Origin: an uncultured Steroidobacteraceae bacterium
GTDB lineage: Bacteria > Pseudomonadota > Gammaproteobacteria > Steroidobacterales > Steroidobacteraceae
Assembly (NCBI GenBank): GCA_955652795.1
Contig: CATPBQ010000078.1
Coordinates: 1 to 5,589 of the forward strand
Length of the DNA stretch: 5,589 nt
Direction: 5' to 3'
Numbering within the stretch: the stretch's first letter is position 1; every line of letters starts with the position of its first letter. The notes beneath the pieces were generated by a model. That model did not search any database. It had not been told where the DNA came from and saw only the letters and a list, made by a program, of their open reading frames with translations. The position numbers were made by a program, and so were the translations under genes. Shown here in pieces: positions 1-5,589 of the stretch.

Positions 1-1
1 G

Positions 2-1726
2 GTGCTGGGCGTGCTGTCGCTGATCTTCTGGAGCCTCGCCATCTCCGTCACCCTGAAGTACCTGACGGTCATCATGCGCGCCGACAACGAGGGGGAAGGC
101 GGGATCCTGGCGCTGTTCGCCCTGGCGCAGCGGCGGCTGATTACCGGCAGCACCTGGGCGAAGGTCGCGGTCGGGCTGGCGCTCGCCGGCACGGCATTCT
201 TTTTCTGCGACGCGCTGATCACGCCGGCGATCTCGGTGTTGAGCGCGGTGGAGGGGCTGGAGGTCCTGAACCCCGGCCTCAAGAGCGCCGTGATCCCGGT
301 CACTATCGCTGTCATCACCGTGCTGTTCGCGTATCAACGCCGCGGCACCGCCATCGTGGCGAGCCTGTTCGGCCCCATCATGGTGGTCTGGTTCGCGGTG
401 ATCGCGGTCATTGGTGCCATTCCCATCAGCCGCAACCCCCAGGTGCTGGCCGCGCTGAATCCGTCCTGCGGCATCGGCCTGCTCGTGCACCGGCCGCAGG
501 TGGCGCTCGCGATCATCGGCGCCGTATTCCTCGCCATCACCGGCGGTGAGGCCCTGTATGCCGACATGGGGCACTTCGGCAAACGACCGGTGCGCATCGC
601 GTGGTTCGCGCTGGTGTGGCCGGCGCTGGTGATCAACTACTTCGGCCAGGGCGCGCTGCTGCTGGAGTTGGGTAAGCCGGTGGACCACCCGCTGTACTAC
701 CTGGTGCCCGCCACGGTCCTGCCGTGGCTGGTGATGCTGGCGACCGCGGCCACGGTCATCGCGTCCCAGGCCACGATCTCGGGTGCGTTTTCCATGGCGC
801 GCCAGGCGGTGCACCTGGACCTGCTGCCGCGGCTGCGCGTGCTGCAGACCTCGGCGCTCGAGCACGGCCAGATCTACGTGCCGATCGTCAACTGGCTGGT
901 GTTTCCCGCGGTCATCGCCTTCGTGGTCGGCTTCGGCTCCTCCGATGCCCTGGGGGGCGCTTACGGCGCCGCGGTGGTCGGCACCATGGTCGTCACCACG
1001 ATCCTGGGCGCGTTCGTCGCCGCCACGCAGTGGAACTGGCCGAAATGGCAGGTGGCGGGCCTGTTCGGCCTGATGCTGGTGACCGACAGCGCGTTCGTCG
1101 CGGGCAACCTGACCAAAGTGCCCACCGGGGGATGGATTCCGCTCACGCTGGGGGCTGCGCTGTGCCTGATATTCACCACCTGGCGCAATGGACGGCTCGA
1201 GCTGCGCGCGGCGCTGGCGAAGCTGGCCGTGCCGCGCAGCGAGTTGGCGAAGCTGGTCGCCGGCGTGCACCGCGTGCCGGGGACGGGGGTGTTTCTCGCC
1301 AGCAATGCCAATCTGGTGCCGTCGGCGCTGATCCGCAACATCGAGCACAACAGTGTCGTGCACCAGCGCCTCATCATTCTCAACGTCGAGATCGGCGACA
1401 CGCCGCGCCAGGATCCGGTGCGGCGCCTGCGCATCGAGGAGCCGCTGCCGGGCGTGCATTCCATCACCGCGCGCTTCGGCTTCATGGAAACACCCGATGT
1501 GGCCGAGGCCCTCAAGGCGTGCCGCGCGCGCGGCCTGCGCGTGTTCACCGAGGACAGCTCGTTCTTCGTCGGCCGCCACGTGGTGCGTGCCAGACCGCTG
1601 CCGGGGCTGCGCGGATTGCAGCGCCGCCTGTTTGCGCGCATGCAGCAATACAGCACGCAGGCGGCGGAGTTCTTCCGCATGCCGTTCCGCGACGTCGTCA
1701 TCCTCAACACCGCGGTCGAAATCTGA
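2..1726 (+). CDS. kup: Kup-family potassium uptake transporter (5' end cut by window edge)
   Basis: This encodes a low-affinity K+ uptake protein of the inner membrane (KUP/HAK/KT family, probably K+/H+ symport). The visible 574 residues match the family from the second membrane helix to the end. Key matches are MRADNEGEGGILAL (25-38), ITPAISVLSAVEGLE (73-87), ITGGEALYADMGHFGK (179-194), NYFGQGALL (212-220), ATVIASQATISG (250-261), GQIYVPIVNW (289-298) and the cytosolic motif RVPGTGVFL (424-432). The protein ends in VEI, as E. coli Kup does. About 11 hydrophobic helices fill residues 1-392, and a soluble domain covers 395-574. D70 and E183 align with E. coli E116 and E229, acidic residues known to matter for transport. 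The third, D23, would lie off-window. The first visible codon, GTG, aligns near E. coli residue 49, so it is internal and about 50 residues are missing. C69 replaces a usual glycine. The family assignment is secure; the transport mechanism is inferred. Confidence 0.96.
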   Translation: MLGVLSLIFWSLAISVTLKYLTVIMRADNEGEGGILALFALAQRRLITGSTWAKVAVGLALAGTAFFFCDALITPAISVLSAVEGLEVLNPGLKSAVIPVTIAVITVLFAYQRRGTAIVASLFGPIMVVWFAVIAVIGAIPISRNPQVLAALNPSCGIGLLVHRPQVALAIIGAVFLAITGGEALYADMGHFGKRPVRIAWFALVWPALVINYFGQGALLLELGKPVDHPLYYLVPATVLPWLVMLATAATVIASQATISGAFSMARQAVHLDLLPRLRVLQTSALEHGQIYVPIVNWLVFPAVIAFVVGFGSSDALGGAYGAAVVGTMVVTTILGAFVAATQWNWPKWQVAGLFGLMLVTDSAFVAGNLTKVPTGGWIPLTLGAALCLIFTTWRNGRLELRAALAKLAVPRSELAKLVAGVHRVPGTGVFLASNANLVPSALIRNIEHNSVVHQRLIILNVEIGDTPRQDPVRRLRIEEPLPGVHSITARFGFMETPDVAEALKACRARGLRVFTEDSSFFVGRHVVRARPLPGLRGLQRRLFARMQQYSTQAAEFFRMPFRDVVILNTAVEI

Positions 1727-1772
1727 TCAGCTCCCTACCCTGTTTACCGGATGGCCTTGCAGCCGCCGCGCC

Positions 1773-1787
1773 TGTCATACTGTGCTG
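1773..1787 (+). promoter_or_regulatory. Possible extended -10 promoter giving leaderless folA mRNA
   Basis: TGT at 1773-1775 followed by CATACT at 1776-1781 resembles an extended -10 element (TGn plus TATAAT, four of six matches). The A of the folA ATG lies seven bases after the hexamer, where transcription would be expected to start. No good -35 is present at normal spacing; TTGCAG at 1757-1762 is only 13 bp away. No Shine-Dalgarno sequence precedes the ATG, which fits a leaderless message. This is a pattern match only. Read-through from kup is the alternative. Confidence 0.35.
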
Positions 1788-2315
1788 ATGAGCGCCACGC
1801 AGCCGCTGGTTTCGTTGATCGTCGCGATGGCCCAGAACGGCGTCATTGGCCGGGGCAACGCGCTGCCGTGGCGTCTGCCGAAGGACCTGAAGCGCTTCAA
1901 GGCCTTCACGCTCGGTAAGCCCATCCTCATGGGACGCAAGACCTTCGAGTCCATCGGCGGCCCGCTTCCCGAGCGCGCCAATCTCGTGCTGACGCGGGAT
2001 CGCGGCTGGTTCGCCGCCGGCGTGATCGTCGTGCACTCGGTGGAGGAGGCGCTCGCGCACACCGGCGGCTGCGAGGAGCTGGTGGCGATTGGCGGCGCCG
2101 AGGTCTATCGACTGGTGCTGCCGTTTGCGCGCCGCATCTATCTCACCCACGTGCATGCCGATGTGCCGGGCGACACCTTCTTTCCCGGTTTCGATGCTAC
2201 CCAATGGGCCGACGTCGAATGCAACATGCATCCGCCGGATGAGGATCACGCCTATCCGGTCACGTTCGTGACGCTCGAGCGCCGCACCGCACCGCAGGCG
2301 CCGCGACATCACTAG
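1788..2315 (+). CDS. folA: Dihydrofolate reductase (type I, FolA-like)
   Basis: This is a cytosolic enzyme that reduces dihydrofolate to tetrahydrofolate with NADPH, supplying one-carbon carriers for thymidylate, purine and methionine synthesis. It is the target of trimethoprim. The 175-residue product is slightly longer than the usual 160 or so. The full DHFR signature is visible: IVAMAQNGVIGRGNALPW (11-28) with the Met20-loop region, then LPKDLKRFK (30-38), where D33 is the catalytic acid equivalent to E. coli D27. GRKTFESIG (49-57) forms the NADPH-binding part, LVLTR (66-70) follows, and IGGAEVY (101-107) is the second dinucleotide motif. The ATG at 1788 is chosen because the first strand begins seven residues later and no upstream in-frame ATG fits. 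A GTG lies two codons before it. No ribosome binding site is visible. The gene lies 61 bp after kup on the same strand and converges on the acetyltransferase gene. The C-terminal tail (about 163-175) is probably disordered. Confidence 0.97.
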   Translation: MSATQPLVSLIVAMAQNGVIGRGNALPWRLPKDLKRFKAFTLGKPILMGRKTFESIGGPLPERANLVLTRDRGWFAAGVIVVHSVEEALAHTGGCEELVAIGGAEVYRLVLPFARRIYLTHVHADVPGDTFFPGFDATQWADVECNMHPPDEDHAYPVTFVTLERRTAPQAPRHH

Positions 2316-2324
2316 CTGTCCGCC

Positions 2325-2355
2325 GGGGCGGCGTGGGCGAATGAGCCGCCGCCTC
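2325..2355. terminator. Weak GC hairpin in the convergent folA/acetyltransferase gap
   Basis: GGCGGCG at 2327-2333 can pair with CGCCGCC at 2347-2353. One wobble and one more G-C pair extend the stem to about nine base pairs, with a 13-base loop. The right arm runs into the acetyltransferase stop codon (2354-2356). Neither strand has a T-run after the stem, so it is not a classical intrinsic terminator. Its place between two convergent genes is the main reason to list it. Confidence 0.25.
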
Positions 2356-2881
2356 AGCTGCGCAGAAACTTGAAGAAGATAGTGGTCGCGCAGGGCGCGC
2401 CATCGGGCCACAGCGCGTAGTCAGGAATCTGCCCGCAGCGTTGCCAGCCATGCCTGGCATACAGGCGCTCGGCATCGCCGCTGGCGGTATCGAGCACCAG
2501 CAGCGTCTTGCCGGCGCTGAGCGCGGTGCGTTCCGCGGCAGCGAGCAGCGCCGCACCCACGCCCCGCCGGCGCGCGCGGCGATGCACCAGCATCTTGGCG
2601 AGGTCGGCGCGATGCGGCTGATTCTCCGGCTGATCCAACATGACCTGAACCGTGCCGACCATCGTTCCCGCCGCGTCCTCGGCGGCGAGCAGCAGCAGCT
2701 CGCCGCGCGCCAGGCTCGCGGCCGCAGAGCGCCAGTAGACTTGCGCCTTGGCGCGCGACATCGGCAGCATGAAGCTGACGGACGCACCACCCTCCACGCA
2801 GTCGATCAGCACGTCACTGAGTCCCTGGATCTCGCGGTCTGCGAGCGTCTCGAGACATCGAATCTCAATGGTCTCCGGCAC
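2354..2881 (-). CDS. GNAT-family N-acetyltransferase, tabtoxin-resistance (TTR)-like
   Basis: This is a predicted cytosolic acetyl-CoA-dependent N-acetyltransferase of 175 residues, a normal length for a single-domain GNAT. The acetyl-CoA pyrophosphate-binding motif A is clear at 94-117, with R-x-x-G-x-G at 104-109. A typical motif B follows, AERLYARHGW at 137-146. Other stretches resemble the Pseudomonas tabtoxin-resistance protein as I remember it: GGASVSFM (31-38), LVLDTASGDAE (128-138), and a C-terminal part with G-x-x-P-x-Y, a PDG turn (159-161) and FFKFL (169-173). TTR acetylates the beta-lactam tabtoxinine, but family members near metabolic genes are mostly uncharacterised, so the substrate here is unknown. 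The start is a GTG at 2881-2879, supported by a GAGGG sequence seven bases upstream. The gene begins 35 bp after kmo on the same strand and is probably the last gene of the kyn operon. GNAT membership is near certain; the TTR subgroup is likely. Confidence 0.9.
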   Translation of the reverse strand: MPETIEIRCLETLADREIQGLSDVLIDCVEGGASVSFMLPMSRAKAQVYWRSAAASLARGELLLLAAEDAAGTMVGTVQVMLDQPENQPHRADLAKMLVHRRARRRGVGAALLAAAERTALSAGKTLLVLDTASGDAERLYARHGWQRCGQIPDYALWPDGAPCATTIFFKFLRS

Positions 2882-2888
2882 CTGAAGG

Positions 2889-2893
2889 CCCTC
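2889..2893 (-). promoter_or_regulatory. Ribosome binding site for the GNAT gene
   Basis: The minus strand reads GAGGG here, seven bases before the GTG at 2881-2879. This good Shine-Dalgarno match decides the GTG start, since no ATG lies near the N-terminal strand of the protein. It also suggests the gene initiates translation independently, although it probably shares a transcript with kmo. Confidence 0.6.
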
Positions 2894-2895
2894 GA

Positions 2896-2918
2896 CGCGC
2901 GTGCCGCGCGCGCTTTTT
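2896..2918 (+). terminator. Terminator-like hairpin with T5, plus strand, in the kmo/GNAT gap
   Basis: On the plus strand CGCGCG (2896-2901) can pair with CGCGCG (2905-2910, or 2907-2912 with a larger loop) to give a six-pair GC stem. TTTTT follows at 2914-2918, overlapping the end of kmo. This has the shape of a short intrinsic terminator, but it faces against the operon and no plus-strand gene ends here. On the minus strand the same hairpin lies between the kmo stop and the GNAT ribosome binding site and lacks a T-tract. Chance formation from a GC-rich repeat is quite possible. Confidence 0.3.
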
Positions 2919-4272
2919 AGGTTATCGGCGACAGGCGTTCCCGCACCAGCTGTTCAGCCCGCGCAGGATCCGGCTCGCTGCCCGCTCCCGGGTCCAGCTC
3001 ATCCAGCAGCTGCGCCTGCAGCGCCCCGCGACGCAGCGCCTCGGCGTACTCAATCTCCGGGTGGAACATCACCATTGAATAGCGCGGAATGAAGCGATCG
3101 GGAAAGCGCCGCTCCAGCCCCATGGCGAGGTCCCTGCGGCGCACGAAGCGCGCGTCCAGCACCGCATCCCGCATCTCGGTGTAGTTCTCCAGGGCCATTT
3201 GTGCAATGGCCGCGGCGTTCGGGCGGCGCGACTGCTCGAACTGCGCGAACACCGCCGGCCAGTGTGACTGACGCTCGAGCAGCGCGTCGAGCACCGAGCA
3301 GTCTTCGAACGCGGCGTTCATGCCCTGGCCGTGAAAGGGAACGATGGCGTGGGCGGCATCCCCCAGCAGCAGCACGCGGCCGGCGACGTGCCAGGCACTG
3401 GCGTGCACGGTGCCGAGCTGGCCCTGCGGGTGGCTCGCGAACTCGGCGAGCAGGTTTGGCATGAGGGGCACCGCGTCGGCGAACTGGCGGTGAAAGAATT
3501 GCGCGACCGCCTGCGGCGTGGCGAGCGCCGCGAAGCTGGCCGGGCCGGTGCGCGCCAGGAACAGCGTCGCGGTAAAGCTGCCGTCGGTGTTGGGCAGCGC
3601 GATCAGCATGAAGCCGCCGCGCGGCCAGATGTGCAGCGCATTGCGCTCGAGCGCATGCCGGCCCGTTGCGGGCGGCACGCTCAGCTCCTTGTAGTCGTGG
3701 TCGAGCCACTCCTCGTGCACGCTCACGAGCCCGGCGGCTGCGAGGCTGCCGCGCACCGCAGAGCCTGCGCCGTCGGTGGCGATGGTGGGCGTGAGGGCGC
3801 TCTCGTGCAGCGCGCCGCTCGCCTGGTCGCGAAAGCGCAGCCGATCCTCGCGCACGTCCGCGCCGAGGCACAGCTGGTTGAAGCGCACGCTCACACCCGC
3901 GTGGCGCGCCGCCTCCTCGATGAGAACGCGGTTGAGATCGGCGCGGCCGACCGACCAGATGACTTCGTGCTCGCGCTGGCCGTACGGTTGCAAGGCGCTT
4001 TGCCCGGACAGCTCGTGCACCAGGCGCCCGCGCATCGGAATCAGCAGCGGGCGCACGCGGTCCATGACTGCGGCGCGCTCCAGGGCGCGCATGCCGCGGG
4101 CGGCGAGCGCCAGATTGATGGAGCGCCCGCGCTCGGGTTGCGCCTGCCGCGGATCGGGCCGGCGCTCATGCAGCGTCACGGACAGTCCGCGCCGCGCCAG
4201 CAGCACCGCCAGCAGCGACCCGGCCAGGCCCGCGCCGACAATGTTGACTGTCGGGGGCGCTTGCGGGCTCAA
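2917..4272 (-). CDS. kmo: Kynurenine 3-monooxygenase
   Basis: This is an FAD-dependent aromatic hydroxylase converting L-kynurenine to 3-hydroxykynurenine with NADPH and O2. The 451 residues match the usual family length. The Rossmann motif GAGLAG is at 13-18, followed by RSINLALAARG (50-60). R83 and Y97 fit the residues known to hold the kynurenine carboxylate. The DG-type motif TDGAGSAVR is at 166-174, YKELSVP at 194-200 and ALPNTDGSFTATLF at 225-238. The FAD-binding GD motif LLLGDAAHAIVPFHGQGMN (301-319) leads into AFEDC. The C-terminal part (355-415), with ENYTEMRD, is the family-specific region. Bacterial members lack the eukaryotic membrane anchor, and no clear hydrophobic anchor is seen here. 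Translation must begin at TTG (4272-4270), because no ATG or GTG lies before the first beta strand. That TTG overlaps the kynU stop. T166 and H314 vary from the commonest residues, but the enzyme looks intact. With KynU it forms 3-hydroxyanthranilate. Confidence 0.96.
   Translation of the reverse strand: MSPQAPPTVNIVGAGLAGSLLAVLLARRGLSVTLHERRPDPRQAQPERGRSINLALAARGMRALERAAVMDRVRPLLIPMRGRLVHELSGQSALQPYGQREHEVIWSVGRADLNRVLIEEAARHAGVSVRFNQLCLGADVREDRLRFRDQASGALHESALTPTIATDGAGSAVRGSLAAAGLVSVHEEWLDHDYKELSVPPATGRHALERNALHIWPRGGFMLIALPNTDGSFTATLFLARTGPASFAALATPQAVAQFFHRQFADAVPLMPNLLAEFASHPQGQLGTVHASAWHVAGRVLLLGDAAHAIVPFHGQGMNAAFEDCSVLDALLERQSHWPAVFAQFEQSRRPNAAAIAQMALENYTEMRDAVLDARFVRRRDLAMGLERRFPDRFIPRYSMVMFHPEIEYAEALRRGALQAQLLDELDPGAGSEPDPARAEQLVRERLSPIT
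4269..4272 (-). promoter_or_regulatory. TTGA stop/start overlap coupling kynU and kmo
   Basis: The minus strand reads TTGA here: TTG starts kmo (4272-4270) and TGA ends kynU (4271-4269). A weak GGGA lies about six bases upstream, inside the kynU end. This layout normally means the ribosome finishing kynU re-initiates on kmo, keeping the two pathway enzymes in proportion. The coupling is inferred; the overlap is seen directly. Confidence 0.75.
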
Positions 4273-5576
4273 GCGGTTTCCCGCAGGACTTCGCTCAGCG
4301 CGCGGGCGAACTGCCAGGCGTCTTCAAAGCGGTTGTACAACGGCACCGGCGCCACCCGGATGATGTCGGGCGAGCGCCAGTCGCACAGCATGCCGCGTGC
4401 GCCGAGAGCCGCGAACACGCGCGTGCCGCGCGCGCCTGCGCCGTCGATGCGCAACGAGAGCTGACAGCCGCGCCGCGCGCTGTCGCGCGGCGTGATGAGG
4501 TGCACCTGCCCGTGCAGCGGCCGGATCAGCCGCTCGAGAAAGTCCGTAAGCTCTACCGACTTCGCGCGCAGCCGCTCCATGCGCGCCTCGGTGAAGATCG
4601 CCAGCGAAGCAATCAACGGTGCAGCGGCGAGGATCGGCGGGTTGCTGATCTGCCAGGCGGCCACGCCACCGGCGGCGCGAAACTGCGGTTCCATCAGAAA
4701 ACGCGTCGTCTGCTCGTGGCCCCACCAGCCGGCGAGCCGCGCGCCCGGCAGGCCGCCGCTGTGGCGCAGGCGCGGCTGCGCGTCCACGTGACGCTGGTGG
4801 ACGAAGCAGCCGCCGATCGCACCCGGGCCGCCGTTCAGGTACTTGTAACTGCACCACACCGCGAAGTCCGCCTCGGCGTCGTGCAGCGCGAGGGGCGTAT
4901 TGCCGATGGAATGCGCGAGGTCGAAGCCCGCAATGCAGCCGTGCCGGTGCGCGGCGCGGCCGATGCGCGCGAGGTCGAACGCCTGGCCGGTGCGAAACTG
5001 CACTCCCGGCCACAACACCAGCGCGATCTCCTCGCCGTGCCGGGCGAGGCAGGCTTCGATGGCCTCCTCGGGCACCGTGTCCTCGTCCGCACGCGGCGCC
5101 AGCTCGAGCAACGCGACTTCCGGATCCAGGCCGCGCCACGCGATCTGGGAGGTGACCGCGTGGCGGTCGGAGGAGAACGCGCCCGCTTCCATCAGGATGC
5201 GGGTGCGCCTGCCCGTGGGCCGGTAGAAGCTCGCCAGCATCAGGTGCAGGTTCACAGTGAGCGAATTCATGGCGACCACTTCGGTGGGCTGCGCGCCGCT
5301 GAGGGCTGCGAGCCCGGCGGTCAGGTTCTCCTGATAAGCCACCCAGGGTCGCCGTGCGTGCTCGTGGCCCTGCACGCCAAGCCGCGACCACTCATCGAGC
5401 TCCTCGGTCACCAGTTCGCGGGCCGCGAGCGGCAACAGCCCCAATGAATGGCCGCACAGGTAGACGAGCGGCTCACCGTGCGCATTGCGGGGCAGCGCGA
5501 AGCGCTCGCGAAAGCCGCGCAGCGGCTCGAGCGCATCGCGGGCCCGCGCGGCTTGCAATGTCGAGTCCTCGTTCAT
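4269..5576 (-). CDS. kynU: Kynureninase
   Basis: This is a PLP-dependent fold-type I hydrolase that cleaves 3-hydroxykynurenine to 3-hydroxyanthranilate and L-alanine, or kynurenine to anthranilate. The 435 residues compare with about 415-430 for bacterial homologues. Motifs in order: YLCGHSLGL (39-47), the conserved MNSLTVNLHLMLASFYRPT block (103-121), the cofactor-stacking AFSSDRHA (133-140), LVLWPGVQFRTGQAFDL (186-202), FDLAH (218-222, with D219 for the PLP nitrogen), and CSYKYLNGGPGAIGG (242-256), where K245 is the PLP-binding lysine. GWWGHE (283-288), SNPP (311-314), RRGCQLSL (368-375, with a substrate-carboxylate arginine) and RVAPVPLYN (407-415) complete the family pattern. The ATG at 5576-5574 has GGGG eight bases upstream. 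Two motif positions differ from the common residue (H43 for Asn, S135 for Pro), and the linker at 264-281 looks longer than usual. It is the first gene of the operon seen here, and its start may overlap an upstream gene. Confidence 0.97.
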   Translation of the reverse strand: MNEDSTLQAARARDALEPLRGFRERFALPRNAHGEPLVYLCGHSLGLLPLAARELVTEELDEWSRLGVQGHEHARRPWVAYQENLTAGLAALSGAQPTEVVAMNSLTVNLHLMLASFYRPTGRRTRILMEAGAFSSDRHAVTSQIAWRGLDPEVALLELAPRADEDTVPEEAIEACLARHGEEIALVLWPGVQFRTGQAFDLARIGRAAHRHGCIAGFDLAHSIGNTPLALHDAEADFAVWCSYKYLNGGPGAIGGCFVHQRHVDAQPRLRHSGGLPGARLAGWWGHEQTTRFLMEPQFRAAGGVAAWQISNPPILAAAPLIASLAIFTEARMERLRAKSVELTDFLERLIRPLHGQVHLITPRDSARRGCQLSLRIDGAGARGTRVFAALGARGMLCDWRSPDIIRVAPVPLYNRFEDAWQFARALSEVLRETA

Positions 5577-5589
5577 GACGCCGGCCCCA
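5577..5589 (-). other. Sequence before kynU: ribosome binding site and possible end of an upstream gene
   Basis: The 13 bases before kynU hold GGGG (5585-5588) eight bases from the ATG, a fair Shine-Dalgarno match. The kynU start reads ATGA, so a TGA at 5575-5573 could end an upstream gene whose last codons would give Gly-Pro-Ala-Ser. This matches the tight packing of the operon, but the window stops too soon to show a gene. Confidence 0.35.

Noticed and set aside
2..4. GTG at the window edge as the true kup start
   Set aside because: It aligns to about residue 49 of E. coli Kup. The essential first helix with GDIGTSPLY must lie upstream, so the gene is cut by the window.
1727..1772. A terminator after kup
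   Set aside because: No stable inverted repeat or T-tract was found in this stretch.
1353..1787. In-frame upstream extension of folA back to 1353
   Set aside because: The extension overlaps the 3' end of kup and translates to Arg/Ser/Ala-rich sequence. The DHFR fold begins just after the ATG at 1788.
724..1788. Plus-strand frame (354 codons) overlapping kup in another phase
   Set aside because: It is a frame shadow of kup. The composition is Arg/Ala/Gly-rich and the kup frame carries the conserved membrane protein.
1704..2411. Minus-strand frame (235 codons) opposite folA
   Set aside because: It is antisense to an intact dihydrofolate reductase with a full motif set. No motif is visible in the shadow protein.
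3331..4464. Long plus-strand open frame (377 codons) opposite kmo and the end of kynU
   Set aside because: It lies fully antisense to convincing genes. Its translation is rich in Arg, Ala, Gly and Gln with no recognisable motif, as expected from high-GC codon bias.
4500..5447. Plus-strand open frame (315 codons) opposite kynU
   Set aside because: It is antisense to kynureninase, of low-complexity Arg/Ala/Gly/Val composition, and matches no family I recognise.

Overview
The window is GC-rich DNA packed with genes. It holds one gene cut by the left edge and four complete genes. I read it as an ordinary chromosomal housekeeping and metabolic region of a high-GC proteobacterium. The kynureninase and Kup sequences look most like gammaproteobacterial homologues of the Xanthomonadales/Nevskiales/Steroidobacter kind. 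That placement rests on remembered family sequences and no search was run. I see no mobile elements, RNA genes, CRISPR arrays or long repeats, and no convincing new system.

Left part, plus strand: positions 2-1726 are most of a Kup-family low-affinity potassium uptake transporter. Its first roughly 50 residues lie outside the window. After a 61-bp gap comes folA (1788-2315), a type I dihydrofolate reductase. Its ATG has no Shine-Dalgarno sequence, but an extended -10-like sequence ends 6 bases before it, which suggests a leaderless transcript.

Right part, minus strand, transcribed leftward: kynU (kynureninase, 5576-4269), kmo (kynurenine 3-monooxygenase, 4272-2917) and a GNAT acetyltransferase of the tabtoxin-resistance (TTR) type (2881-2354). 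The genes are tightly packed: kynU and kmo overlap by four bases in a TTGA stop/start, and the acetyltransferase starts 35 bp after kmo. They look like one operon that continues to the right beyond the window. Kmo hydroxylates kynurenine to 3-hydroxykynurenine, and KynU then cleaves it to 3-hydroxyanthranilate and alanine. 3-Hydroxyanthranilate is the precursor of quinolinate for de novo NAD synthesis from tryptophan. The other expected enzymes (tryptophan 2,3-dioxygenase, formamidase, 3-hydroxyanthranilate dioxygenase) are not in the window.

The two transcription units converge. folA and the acetyltransferase end 38 bp apart, around a weak GC hairpin. No gene-free stretch exceeds 61 bp. Points worth a second look are the TTG-started coupled kmo, the TTR-like acetyltransferase attached to kynurenine genes, the apparently leaderless folA, a terminator-like hairpin facing against the operon, and a few substitutions at usually conserved motif positions.
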